Source of the DNA: JAFGPJ01 sp964439135
GTDB lineage: Bacteria; Planctomycetota; Phycisphaerae; Sedimentisphaerales; Anaerobacaceae
Direction: 5' to 3'
NCBI GenBank assembly: GCA_964439135.1
Contig: CAYTNN010000020.1
Location: forward strand, 1 to 32,334
Length of the DNA stretch: 32,334 nt
The position numbers were made by a program, and so were the translations under genes. This document shows, one piece after another, positions 23,528-32,050 of the stretch. Under the pieces are notes generated by a model. That model searched no databases, was not told the origin of the DNA, and saw nothing but the letters and a program-made list of their open reading frames with translations. The first letter of the stretch is position 1. Every line of letters begins with the position of its first letter.

Positions 23528-24688
23528 CTACGGCTCTGCTCCCGGCCTTAGATGCCGGCGATGGTAGGTCATCTTTAATTCCTTCACAGCCGGTCCGGCC
23601 TTGCTGCGAGCGGGCAGTTGAATCTCGAACTCAAGCGTATTGGCATCCTTTTTTTCATATTTCATATTGCAGCTTTCCATATCCCACTGGCCCGGGATGT
23701 GCTGAATCATGGTCAGCATAGCGGGACTGTCCTTGAAATTCTCGATCTTGGCGGTGATTTGCTCATTGGTATCATAAAGAACAACATCGCCTCTACTATT
23801 CTTGTGTGTGGGAACGCGGGTGTCCTGCATTTTTCGCTGGGTCACGACGATGTCACGGCTGTCGCCTATATAAAGCTCCATCTTCTCGCCCACCGGCACC
23901 AGTCCGGTCGTATCCTCGCCCAGGAAGATGGTGCTCTCGTGCCCATCGTCCTGGAAGAGCCGTGCTTTGCCGCCCCACAGGGAAAACTCACCTAAATTGC
24001 TTTTGGCCTCATTGACTATGCGATAGCTGACCGGGATTCCAACGTTTTGATTCTCCAGCTTCTCCGGGTCCCACGGCAGCTTGGCGGCATCGAATTTCCA
24101 GACCTTCGCAATCGGCACCTTCGGAGACTTTAGAAACAGCATCTGTTTGGTCTCCTCGTGGTCTATGCCTTGTTCGAAGGCCTCGCCGTAATCCAGCAGC
24201 ACGCGGGCCTTGGCGAAATCTTCGCCGGAGAAGTTCCTTAGCACCAGGTAGCTCTTCAAGTCCACAAATGTCTCCGCCTTATCGGCTACGGCCTTGTATG
24301 TAATCAACCTGTCGATATTGCTCAGAAGATAGCTGATCCGTACAGTCTCGGCGTAGTCACTGTCGCTGCTGATATCCCAGACAAGAGCAGCTTCATTGGG
24401 CGGATAACTGACACTGAGAAGCGTAACATTGCCCGAATGGTCGAGTGCTCTAAGCCGAATCGAGTCGGCGTCGATGGAGACACCTTTCCATGAGAAATCA
24501 ACCTTATTGAGACCTTTCTGCAGCGTAAGCACGCGTTCTTCCTCAATCAATGTGGCCCGGGGATTATCCAGTCGAATTACCGTTGCCGCCCGCTCAGGCA
24601 GTGCTACGAGCTTGATTCTGCCGTGAGAGATTGTGCTGCAGGCAAGCAGCAGGGCGATTACCATTAGTTTGTTTTTTCTGTCGTTCAT
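23528..24688 (-). CDS. Secreted DUF4139-type protein, divergent paralogue 3
   Basis: The 386-aa protein has an N-terminal signal (NKLMVIALLLACSTISHG) and a diverged copy of the same fold: RIKLVALPERAATVIRLDNPRATLIEEERVLTLQKGLNKVDFSWKGVSIDADSIRL aligns with the start of the paralogues, YLVLRNFSGEDFAKARVLLDYG with their TNNSGEDYENAQTRLIVG, and the C-terminus ends LKMTYHRRHLRPG. It lacks the GLSWRAFYMGTL and KEGLSEYFLYTIEGTE signatures almost entirely, so it is an older relative, perhaps with a different partner. AGGAGA upstream of ATG 24688 is a good ribosome site. It lies 27 nt after the anti-sigma gene and belongs to the same operon. Confidence 0.8.
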   Translation of the reverse strand: MNDRKNKLMVIALLLACSTISHGRIKLVALPERAATVIRLDNPRATLIEEERVLTLQKGLNKVDFSWKGVSIDADSIRLRALDHSGNVTLLSVSYPPNEAALVWDISSDSDYAETVRISYLLSNIDRLITYKAVADKAETFVDLKSYLVLRNFSGEDFAKARVLLDYGEAFEQGIDHEETKQMLFLKSPKVPIAKVWKFDAAKLPWDPEKLENQNVGIPVSYRIVNEAKSNLGEFSLWGGKARLFQDDGHESTIFLGEDTTGLVPVGEKMELYIGDSRDIVVTQRKMQDTRVPTHKNSRGDVVLYDTNEQITAKIENFKDSPAMLTMIQHIPGQWDMESCNMKYEKKDANTLEFEIQLPARSKAGPAVKELKMTYHRRHLRPGAEP

Positions 24689-24715
24689 AATTAAATCTCC
24701 TAAATTCTTACGTTT

Positions 24716-26530
24716 TTATTCTGTCAGCGATTCTTCTCTCGTACCGTGATATGTTCTGACCGCATATTCAAGCGTTTGCTTGCTTCGCGGCTCAAGCTCC
24801 AGCTTAAAGCGAGCATGCGTTGCATCGTATTTTTCGTAGAGGGTCTCGGACTGCAATGTCCAGTAAGCGGTGCCGAAGCCGCGAGTGATTTCGATCTGAA
24901 TCGGCAACGTTCGCGTGTTTGTTATTTCGATTTTCCAGACGCGAATTTCGTCCCAGCCGGAAACGTTGGCTCTATTGTCGAATATGTAGTTCTCCGTTTT
25001 GAAATCCATCAGCTTCGGGTCAATCTCAACCAATCTTGCCGGCCCGAGATCCAGTTCGACCTCTTCATTCACCGGAATGTACTTGATCTCCGTGCCGCCG
25101 ACATAAGATAGATAGCCCTGTTCATCGGCATGGCTGTATATTTTCACGTTTCCATTCGGGATCGGGGTCTGGCCAAGATTGTGCTTTTCATCGTTTGCGA
25201 ACTTGACGAATCTGATTGCCTGGCTGCCCCATCGATCTTCGTCGTATTTATACAAACTCTCGACGGCGATATCTTCAGCCTCGAACGAAAGCAGTCTTTT
25301 GCCCCACTGGTTCGGAATGGTTTCAGTCCCCTCAATCGTATAAAGGAAGTATTCGCTCAGACCTTCTTTCTTGATTTCTTTAGCTTTCAAATCTGCAAAC
25401 CAATTCTGACGCCGTCCAAGCATGTCTGTTTGATATTCTCCGTTAGTAACGCTTAAATCCTTTTTGATCGCATCTTCGTCGTATCCAATCATTCCCGGCC
25501 TGTCATAAGGATATTGGCGTTTTGCTAATTGAGCGATTTCGTCGAGGATATGGACCTGACCGACGATCAGCCGGGTCTGGGCGTTCTCGTAATCTTCGCC
25601 GGAGTTGTTGCCGAGACGAACGTAGCCTTGCATTTTCATCGTTTTTTCATCCTGTGAAAGTGTACCCATATAAAACGCCCGCCAGGACAGGCCGCTCGTG
25701 AAATATGTGATTTCGAACGGAACCTGGCCGCTGATCTGAGAACGAATGAGCCAGCGACCAAGCTCCTGTAGCCTCGCTGGAAATACCAATTGCTGTATGT
25801 CGATTTTTCTCGCCTGTTCCAACGGTTCTAAACTCAGCGAGGTCGGGTCAATCAGCGTATTGGCCCACATGAACTGCAGCCAGTTCCAGCCTTTTTTCAG
25901 TGTCAGGTTCCGCCGTTCCCGCACCAGCGTCAGATCCGCGGAGTTATAAATCGTAAGCTGCACCTTGTCCCGTCTCGGCAATGTCACCAACTCGATCGCG
26001 CTTGCCGGCGCAAATGGCGGCTGCTCGGATATCGATTCTGATGTGTTCTCACCGGTGAATGGCATCTGCATTTTTGATTCAGTGTCCTGCGCGATTATTT
26101 TCATTGGTGAATCCGCTTGTGATTCGCCTTTAACTCCTGGTCCCTTGCTTGCTATTTTGTCCTCCGACTTTGGCTCTCTCGCAAATTGCTGCTGTGTTGA
26201 TTTGTCTATGTTCAGATTACTCATCAGCAGCACAAAGCAGGCGACCACCGCCGCAGCGACGGCTCCGATCCAGGGCGATTTGTAGAATGGAACGACTTTC
26301 CTGCGTGCCGGCTGTCCGGCCTGCTCCAAAACTTCAGAGATCAGTTCCTCAGATACGTGCGCATCTTCGCGCAGCAAATCGAGTGCGGCGAACTTTTTAA
26401 TTAGCTGCTCCAGACGCTCCCGACATTCGGCACAGCCTGCCAGATGCTCCGAACTTATGCTCTGCTGCTCTTGCGAGCTTAATCCGAATCGGTATTCGAT
26501 CAATTCATTTTCTGTAAGATGATTTTCCAT
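24716..26530 (-). CDS. Anti-sigma factor with exported DUF4139-type sensor domain
   Basis: The 604-aa fusion has three parts. Residues 1-50 form a zinc-finger anti-sigma domain with the HxxxCxxC motif (His29, Cys33, Cys36 in EHLAGCAEC) that would hold the sigma factor inactive in the cytoplasm. A single membrane helix follows at about 87-106 (WIGAVAAAVVACFVLLM), then a ~70-residue low-complexity linker. From about residue 178 to the end is a full DUF4139-type domain (ELVTLPRRDKVQLTIYNSADLTLVRE ... YAVRTYHGTREESL), the same fold as the three downstream secreted proteins. It starts 11 nt after the sigma stop, as expected for a sigma/anti-sigma pair. The DUF4139 part is on the far side of the membrane, so it is the natural sensor. 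This architecture is unusual as far as I know. Confidence 0.88.
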   Translation of the reverse strand: MENHLTENELIEYRFGLSSQEQQSISSEHLAGCAECRERLEQLIKKFAALDLLREDAHVSEELISEVLEQAGQPARRKVVPFYKSPWIGAVAAAVVACFVLLMSNLNIDKSTQQQFAREPKSEDKIASKGPGVKGESQADSPMKIIAQDTESKMQMPFTGENTSESISEQPPFAPASAIELVTLPRRDKVQLTIYNSADLTLVRERRNLTLKKGWNWLQFMWANTLIDPTSLSLEPLEQARKIDIQQLVFPARLQELGRWLIRSQISGQVPFEITYFTSGLSWRAFYMGTLSQDEKTMKMQGYVRLGNNSGEDYENAQTRLIVGQVHILDEIAQLAKRQYPYDRPGMIGYDEDAIKKDLSVTNGEYQTDMLGRRQNWFADLKAKEIKKEGLSEYFLYTIEGTETIPNQWGKRLLSFEAEDIAVESLYKYDEDRWGSQAIRFVKFANDEKHNLGQTPIPNGNVKIYSHADEQGYLSYVGGTEIKYIPVNEEVELDLGPARLVEIDPKLMDFKTENYIFDNRANVSGWDEIRVWKIEITNTRTLPIQIEITRGFGTAYWTLQSETLYEKYDATHARFKLELEPRSKQTLEYAVRTYHGTREESLTE

Positions 26531-26541
26531 TTTATTTCTAC

Positions 26542-27135
26542 TTAAATCACAGGCAACTTCTGTGCCAGTGTTTTAAGTGCCCTGAACATTTGTGTTTTAA
26601 CTGTTCCGACCGAACAGCCCAGAACCTCTGCCACATCCGGGTAGCTGAGCTGCTGATAGTACGCCAGGACAAGCGTTGCACGCTGCCTTTCAGGTAATAA
26701 CTGAATCGCCCGCCTGACCTGTTCGATCTGCTCGGCCTTCAATGCCTGCTCGGATGGATTACACGAATTATCCGCCAGGGCGACCACGCCGAATTGCTCG
26801 CTGTTCGGATTGTCGCAATCGAGCTGCTGATTCAGCGATACGGTTTTGGTGCGTTTGCCTCGGCGAAATCCGTCTAAAGCCACACGCGTGGCGATCTTGA
26901 ACAGCCAGCCCTTAAACTGGGGGCCGCGAAATGTATGGGCTTTTTCATGCACTCGTTTGAATGTTTCCTGAAAAAGGTCCTCAGCTTGTTCTCGGTTTCC
27001 GTTCATTCGTATCAAATATCCCAAAACGCTATCCCCATATCGTCGTACAAGCTCACCGAACGCTGCCGGGTCGCCCTTACGATGGGCGTCGATTAAGCTT
27101 TTGTCCGTGTTTTCCATCGAGGCTATTAACTCCAT
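26542..27135 (-). CDS. ECF sigma factor of the DUF4139 operon
   Basis: The 197-aa ECF sigma factor shows region 2 (FGELVRRYGDSVLGYLIRMNGNREQAEDLFQETFKRVHEKA then FKGWLFKIATRVALDGFRR), a short acidic/Asn linker, and region 4 (LPERQRATLVLAYYQQLSYPDVAEVLGCSVGTVKTQMFRALKTLAQKL). ATG 27135 has only GGGT close upstream; an in-frame ATG at 27117 is an alternative with a distant GGAG. It is the first gene of a five-gene minus-strand operon (sigma, anti-sigma/DUF4139, three DUF4139-type proteins). Many ECF operons are autoregulated; I could not find a confident duplicated promoter motif to show that here. Confidence 0.92.
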   Translation of the reverse strand: MELIASMENTDKSLIDAHRKGDPAAFGELVRRYGDSVLGYLIRMNGNREQAEDLFQETFKRVHEKAHTFRGPQFKGWLFKIATRVALDGFRRGKRTKTVSLNQQLDCDNPNSEQFGVVALADNSCNPSEQALKAEQIEQVRRAIQLLPERQRATLVLAYYQQLSYPDVAEVLGCSVGTVKTQMFRALKTLAQKLPVI

Positions 27136-27264
27136 CTACCCTTATAGACGCTTATCATATATCGACGGTTGACATGGAATAAAGTAAAGTTTGTGTAAAA
27201 TCCGCTTCGGCCGATAAGAACGGGTTTATCTATTGTGTTATGCGTACTTTTAATTGTCGGTGTA

Positions 27265-28869
27265 TTATTTTACGTCCGGCACAGGTCTATTCATTGACCA
27301 GAATACGGCATTGATGAGCAGTTGCCGAAAGGAGCCATTCTTAAAATCGTCCGGGTGACCGAGCGATGTGAAGAAAACACGGGATTTTCCGTAGTGGTTG
27401 GTCCAGGCGACCGGTTCGGGCTCCTGGTCGGGAATTGTGCCGATTAATAGCTGCTTTGTCGACTCGCCCAGAGGACTGACCTTATATAGCGAGCCGTTGC
27501 TTGTTATCGGCAGTTTCACGCCGACAAGGATGGGATTGCCTTGAGCACCTGCCGCTGTTGTGACGGTGCACTTCGGTCCATTGCCATAGTGGTTGTGGTA
27601 GTTGCCGCCCAAGACTTCCGGATCGAACTTAGGCCATTTGGCATAGCCTTCCGGGGCGCTGCCCTTGGTATCGAAGGCATGGCATGCGGTCCGCAGCCCT
27701 ATGAGCGGCTTACCGGCCGCTAAGTAATCGCGGAAATACTGCATCTGCTCAGGTGCAAATGCCCTTCGCCGCACAAACAAAACCGCCAAATCGGCTTTTT
27801 TCAGCGCCTCCAGGCCGGCCAGTTCATGCCGGTCGTCACCATTCATTTTGGTGCTGCCTTGGAGTATCTCGCAATACAGGCCGTATTTGGTTTTGAGCTC
27901 GTGTGCAAATTCCGGCAACGTCTCGGCGGCGGAGTACTCGCTCTCCGCGGATATAAAGACCACGCGTGGACGCTTGTCGTTCTTGAAACGGAACTGCGGC
28001 TGGCCGGTAAAGACCGTCGAAGTGATTGTCGGGCAAACATATTTCTCGGTATGCTCGACGATAAGGTCCGTGCCGGTGAAATGGCTGACGACCGGGCGCA
28101 TCTTCGAGTTATACATCGTATCGGTCAGGTCTCGCATAAGCACGACGTTTTTGCCGGACTTTGCCAGGTTCCGCAAGCCGAAGGGCCTGCCGAGCACACA
28201 CATATTCGTGTGAACGCCCATGAGGATAGCGTTTTTGACGCCGTGCTGTTCGAGCAGGTTCCAGATTTCCTCGCCCGAATCGCTGATAGCATCTTCGTTG
28301 CGAATTTGAATCGTATCTATCTGATTTTTCCACGGCCACGGGGGACCCTGTTTGCACGTCGGCTCGCAGTCGCAGCCGCCGTCGGAATGATCGATTGGAT
28401 AGCCGGCGGTTTTTTCGTTCTCATCGATCCAGTTGCACCATTTACCGATGCCGTCCGGCAGGTTAGCCGCTTTCGGCGCATCCTGCGCCCGCTTGCGTGC
28501 GGGGTGGTCCGCGTAGGCCCCAATCGTGCCGCTCGGTGAATGGATTATCAGTACACCTTTGTCCCGTGCCCTGGAGACCACTTCGTTCATATACGGAGCA
28601 AGCTCCGCGACCCGTCGGGTGGCTCCTTTGCACCAGTGCTGGTTCCACATATCGCAGATAATGATTGCTGTTTGTTTGGGATCCCACTCGACTTTGTTCT
28701 GCACGACTCGGAACCGGCCCGAATCATCAGACAGCGGAGCGCGACTTTGCGTTACAAGAACCAGTGGTTTGTCGCTCGATATACCATATGCGGCGTACGA
28801 CATAAAAGAAAGTAAACCTGCAAGCACAATGGCGGTCAAAGCTAATATTCTGAATTGACGACTGTTCAT
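27265..28869 (-). CDS. Exported isochorismatase-like / ThuA-domain fusion
   Basis: The 534-aa protein starts with a signal peptide or anchor (MNSRQFRILALTAIVLAGLLSFMSYAAYG). ATG 28869 is preferred to 28899 because AGGAG lies 9 nt upstream. Residues ~60-285 are an isochorismatase-type cysteine hydrolase (strand AIIICDMWNQHWC with Asp73; GVHTNMCVLGR with the nucleophile-like Cys224), but with an insert rich in Cys and His (DHSDGGCDCEPTC) that could bind metal. Residues ~300-530 form a ThuA-type domain (RTACHAFDTKG, LGGNYHNHYG, FFTSLGHPDDF), a class-I-glutamine-amidotransferase-like fold found with sugar-use genes. Its natural substrate is unknown. It lies 188 nt downstream of the GH27 gene on the same strand. 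Confidence 0.88.
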   Translation of the reverse strand: MNSRQFRILALTAIVLAGLLSFMSYAAYGISSDKPLVLVTQSRAPLSDDSGRFRVVQNKVEWDPKQTAIIICDMWNQHWCKGATRRVAELAPYMNEVVSRARDKGVLIIHSPSGTIGAYADHPARKRAQDAPKAANLPDGIGKWCNWIDENEKTAGYPIDHSDGGCDCEPTCKQGPPWPWKNQIDTIQIRNEDAISDSGEEIWNLLEQHGVKNAILMGVHTNMCVLGRPFGLRNLAKSGKNVVLMRDLTDTMYNSKMRPVVSHFTGTDLIVEHTEKYVCPTITSTVFTGQPQFRFKNDKRPRVVFISAESEYSAAETLPEFAHELKTKYGLYCEILQGSTKMNGDDRHELAGLEALKKADLAVLFVRRRAFAPEQMQYFRDYLAAGKPLIGLRTACHAFDTKGSAPEGYAKWPKFDPEVLGGNYHNHYGNGPKCTVTTAAGAQGNPILVGVKLPITSNGSLYKVSPLGESTKQLLIGTIPDQEPEPVAWTNHYGKSRVFFTSLGHPDDFKNGSFRQLLINAVFWSMNRPVPDVK

Positions 28870-29057
28870 AATACCGGGCTCCTGGAAAATCAGTAGCAAT
28901 ACATCACAGCAGATAGCATCACACAGCTATCAGGATTTACTGTTTTATACCGAGCAGCAGGATAACACAGAAACAATCGCAAGACAAGTCTATTACCGCC
29001 CACCAGTGTGTTGAGCGTATCTAAGCATTAGGATAGCCCTATCCAGGCTTGCCGGTT

Positions 29058-31097
29058 TTATTGGGCAAACATACGGATGAAGACTACACCATGTCTTGGG
29101 ACTTTGGCTTCGAAACGGTCTTTGTGTGTGCCCAGATTCTTTTGCCGCCATAGATCGCGTACCCGGTGGGGGCCTTCTATGCCGAGGTCCTCCCACGGGA
29201 CGGCGATATTTGTTGCTATCTCGGTGGTGTTGAACAGGCCGACTGCCTTCGAGCCGTCTTCCATGTCCTTGGCCATGATGAAATACTCGTCTGTCTGGGA
29301 GATAATCGGGGCCTGTTTTCCCAAGGGGTCCTGATCGACCTCGATGACCTCGGCGTTGCACAGGACATTGAGCGTGAATTCGTCGAGTTTGTCCATATCG
29401 CCGGAGAAGATTAAGGGAGCGGCCATCAAACACCACATCGACATATAGGAATACTGCTCGTTGGGCGTAAGGGAGGTTGGTGTGCCCTCGGCCTGTTTTT
29501 GCGCATCGCCGACCCAGCCGATAAGTATATAATCCGGATCGTTCCATTGTCCCGGCTTGGCGTACTTCCAGTGCTGGGCGTTGCTTAGACCGATATGGTA
29601 AAATCCCGGCAAATCGGCCCCTCCGGCCAGGCCCAGGTCGCCCGTTGTTCGCCAGCAGTTTCCGCCGAGACCGCCCGCCCAGGTCCAGACGTCACCCATT
29701 CCATACTGGCAGAGATTAAAGACGATATCACGGTCGAGCTGGGGCAGAATCGCGCCCATTTTCAAGTAGGGTTTCTGGACCCGCTCGGCCCCTTCGCCCG
29801 TAGCGACCCCGGTGTAGGAGCACCAATCGTATTTGAGAAAGTCAAAATCCCACTCGGCGAACTTTTGAGCATCGATTTCCTCATGCTCGTAAGTTCCCGT
29901 ATAGCCCTGGCAAGTCAGCGGGCCGGGGGATGTGTAAAGTCCGGCTTTTAGTCCTTTGGCGTGGATATAATCGGCGAGGGCCTTCATATCGGGAAAGAGC
30001 TCGTTTGAGCGGATCGCGCCGTCTGCATCCCGCGGCTGGCCGCCTATCATCGGGTCGTTGGAGTCCGGCTTGACCATCCAGCAATCATCGATATTGACGT
30101 ACTCATAGCCATAGTCGGCCATTCCCGATTCAATCATGGAATCGGCGGCCCGCCGCATGTGCCGGTCGGTGACACGCCAGTAATGGATATACCAGCTATT
30201 CCAGCCCATCGGCGGGGCCAGCGCCAACGTATCTCCAACAACGATTTTGAAAGTCCGTTGCGACGAGCCGCGGCGGTTAGCTGCTTTGAGGGTTACTGGA
30301 TATTCACCGAGTTCGGCCGGGGCAGTGCCCGTGATAATGCCGGTTGCCGCTTCCAGCTTGAGCGTCGGCGGCAAATTTTCCGCGCTGAAACGGATGGGCC
30401 GCTTGCCCAGACATGGAATGCGGTAAATGAAAGGCCTGCCGGGCCGGCAGCCATAGACTTTCGGGCCGTTGATCTTTGGCTCGGGGCCGGGCTTGGGTGT
30501 TAAGATAACTTTTTCTTCTTTCAAGACGGGCGCATCGATGCCCACGGGATCATCCCCGGCGACAATAAAAGCCGCATCGGCCCAGTCGGCGTGGTCGTAG
30601 CTCGTGTTATCCCCGGCCGGATCGACCGACAGCGTCAAAGTCCTGCAGCCGGTCAAATCAATATCGACCTTTTTCGCAGGCTCGCCAGCCTTTAGGACGC
30701 CGCTGTTGAACAGCAGTTTGCCATCGCCGTAGATGCGGAAGCGAACGCTGCCGATATTGCCGTTGACTTCATCGTCAACGCCGACATAAGCGGAGAAGCT
30801 CCGGCACGATTTTTTCAAATCGACGTACATCAAGCTGGCGGCATGAGTGCCGACGCCCTTGTCGAAAATGCGGCCGGCGATTGTCAGCGGTTTGCTCTGG
30901 ATGGATTTGTCCTTCTGAGGCGTGCCCCAGCCAGCCGTCATTTTTTCCATATTTAAGGATGACAGCCACACCGTGCGTGTCGGCTTGTCGGACTTTGCGG
31001 CTGAGGTGCAGCCCGAAAGTTGTGCTGTAAGAACGGCACAGATGGTTAGCAAAAGGCAGGTTGATACATGGAATTGTTTGCGAATTCTACTCATCAT
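29058..31097 (-). CDS. GH27 alpha-galactosidase-like lipoprotein with NPCBM domain
   Basis: The 679-aa multidomain enzyme has a lipoprotein signal (lipobox LSGC, Cys30). An NPCBM carbohydrate-binding domain (about 41-182) contains FDKGVGTHAAS, and a putative Ig-like domain (about 218-288) contains LPPTLKLEAATGIITGTAP. The GH27 barrel (about 291-580) carries PPMGWNSWYIHYW, VNIDDCW, the nucleophile Asp424 in LKYDWCSY and a second acidic residue in CWRTTGDL (Asp487). A C-terminal beta domain ends VFIRMF. GH27 enzymes are retaining alpha-galactosidases or alpha-N-acetylgalactosaminidases acting on glycan ends; which one cannot be decided here. AAGGAG precedes the double ATG (31097 or 31094). It follows the SDR gene by 42 nt and is probably in its operon. 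Confidence 0.92.
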   Translation of the reverse strand: MMSRIRKQFHVSTCLLLTICAVLTAQLSGCTSAAKSDKPTRTVWLSSLNMEKMTAGWGTPQKDKSIQSKPLTIAGRIFDKGVGTHAASLMYVDLKKSCRSFSAYVGVDDEVNGNIGSVRFRIYGDGKLLFNSGVLKAGEPAKKVDIDLTGCRTLTLSVDPAGDNTSYDHADWADAAFIVAGDDPVGIDAPVLKEEKVILTPKPGPEPKINGPKVYGCRPGRPFIYRIPCLGKRPIRFSAENLPPTLKLEAATGIITGTAPAELGEYPVTLKAANRRGSSQRTFKIVVGDTLALAPPMGWNSWYIHYWRVTDRHMRRAADSMIESGMADYGYEYVNIDDCWMVKPDSNDPMIGGQPRDADGAIRSNELFPDMKALADYIHAKGLKAGLYTSPGPLTCQGYTGTYEHEEIDAQKFAEWDFDFLKYDWCSYTGVATGEGAERVQKPYLKMGAILPQLDRDIVFNLCQYGMGDVWTWAGGLGGNCWRTTGDLGLAGGADLPGFYHIGLSNAQHWKYAKPGQWNDPDYILIGWVGDAQKQAEGTPTSLTPNEQYSYMSMWCLMAAPLIFSGDMDKLDEFTLNVLCNAEVIEVDQDPLGKQAPIISQTDEYFIMAKDMEDGSKAVGLFNTTEIATNIAVPWEDLGIEGPHRVRDLWRQKNLGTHKDRFEAKVPRHGVVFIRMFAQ

Positions 31098-31139
31098 GTT
31101 TCTCCTTAAAATCAGAATGAGCCAATTAATGATGGGACT

Positions 31140-31913
31140 CTAAAGCAAAGCGAGCCAGCCGCCATCGACGTAGATGATCTGCCCGGTGATGAATTCGCCC
31201 GCGCGCGAGGCGAGCAAGACCGCTGTGCCTATCATGTCATCGGGTTGGCCCCACCTTCCGAGCGGCGTTTTCGACAGAACCCACCGGTTTAAATCCTCAT
31301 CGGCCCGGAGCGGCTCGGTCAGTTCCGTGGCGATATAGCCGGGCCCGATGGCGTTTACGTTGATATTGTATTTTGCCCATTCGACAGCCAGCGTTTTGGT
31401 GAGTGACAGCAGGCCGCCCTTGCTGCTGGCGTACGCCGCCGTTGTGGGCCGAGCGCCATGGCAGGTGAGCGAGCCGATATTGATAATCCTGCCGGCCTTG
31501 CCCAATTTTTTTCGATGCCGGCAGAACGCCTGTGACAATACGAACGCGGAAGTAAGATTGACCTCAATGACCTGACTCCACGTTTTGAGATCGACATCTT
31601 CGGCCGGCCTGCGAATGGTCGTCCCGGCACAATTGACGAGAATGTCTATGCCTTTAGTTTCGGCGATGACGCTTTCGAAGAAATCGTCTATGCCTTCAAT
31701 GCCGCCCAGGTCGAACGGGAAGGTCCAGATTTCCCTGCCGGTCTCGGCGTGAATTTGCCGGGCGGCTGCTTCGAGCTGCTCTTTCGTGCGGGAGGCGATT
31801 GCAACATCCGCCCCATGTTCGGCCAGGCCTTTGGCAATGGCAAATCCGATGCCTCGACCGCCGCCGGTGACCAGAGCCGTTTTTCCAGCTAAGCTAAAAA
31901 GATTGCTTTCCAT
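31140..31913 (-). CDS. SDR family oxidoreductase (sugar-acid dehydrogenase-like)
   Basis: The 257-aa classical short-chain dehydrogenase has the coenzyme motif TGGGRGIG (16-23), NCAG (94-97), catalytic Ser148 and the YASSK pair Tyr161/Lys165, and the typical C-terminus YVDGGW. The subgroup GPGYIATELTEPLRADEDLNRWVLSKTPLGRWGQPDD resembles gluconate 5-dehydrogenase/KduD-type enzymes that reduce or oxidise keto-sugar acids with NAD(P); the exact substrate is unproven. There is no clear Shine-Dalgarno before ATG 31913. It lies in line with the GH27 lipoprotein, suggesting it metabolises the released sugar or a related one. Confidence 0.92.
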   Translation of the reverse strand: MESNLFSLAGKTALVTGGGRGIGFAIAKGLAEHGADVAIASRTKEQLEAAARQIHAETGREIWTFPFDLGGIEGIDDFFESVIAETKGIDILVNCAGTTIRRPAEDVDLKTWSQVIEVNLTSAFVLSQAFCRHRKKLGKAGRIINIGSLTCHGARPTTAAYASSKGGLLSLTKTLAVEWAKYNINVNAIGPGYIATELTEPLRADEDLNRWVLSKTPLGRWGQPDDMIGTAVLLASRAGEFITGQIIYVDGGWLALL

Positions 31914-31975
31914 AGCCGGCTAATAAAGCAGAAAAGCAATCAAATAGCAAGAGAAGAAAACCACAAGCAAATAAC

Positions 31976-32010
31976 CGGGGCCTATGCCGCAATGATTGGC
32001 ATAGGCCCCG
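31976..32010 (-). terminator. Rho-independent terminator of the rightmost gene
   Basis: CGGGGCCTATGCC (31976-31988) and GGCATAGGCCCCG (31998-32010) are perfect 13-bp complements with a 9-nt loop. On the minus strand the stem is followed by GGTTATTTGCTTGTGGTTTTC, a T-rich tail, so it should end the transcript of the gene whose stop is at 32051. It isolates the SDR-GH27 operon from that gene. Confidence 0.8.
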
Positions 32011-32050
32011 AATTAATACAAAACCTGCTGTAATTTCCGCGAAAGCGGTT

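Noticed and set aside
27169..27199. TTGACA...TGTAAA promoter on the plus strand
   Set aside because: Spacing is 19 nt and the nearest downstream gene on that strand is absent; genes on both sides are on the minus strand.
27826..28539. 237-aa plus-strand open frame
   Set aside because: It is antisense to the isochorismatase-ThuA gene, whose domains are well supported; long antisense frames are common in GC-rich codons.
28993..29547. 184-aa minus-strand open frame with Arg/Gly-rich translation
   Set aside because: It is an alternative frame of the GH27 C-terminus; composition is typical of an out-of-frame reading.
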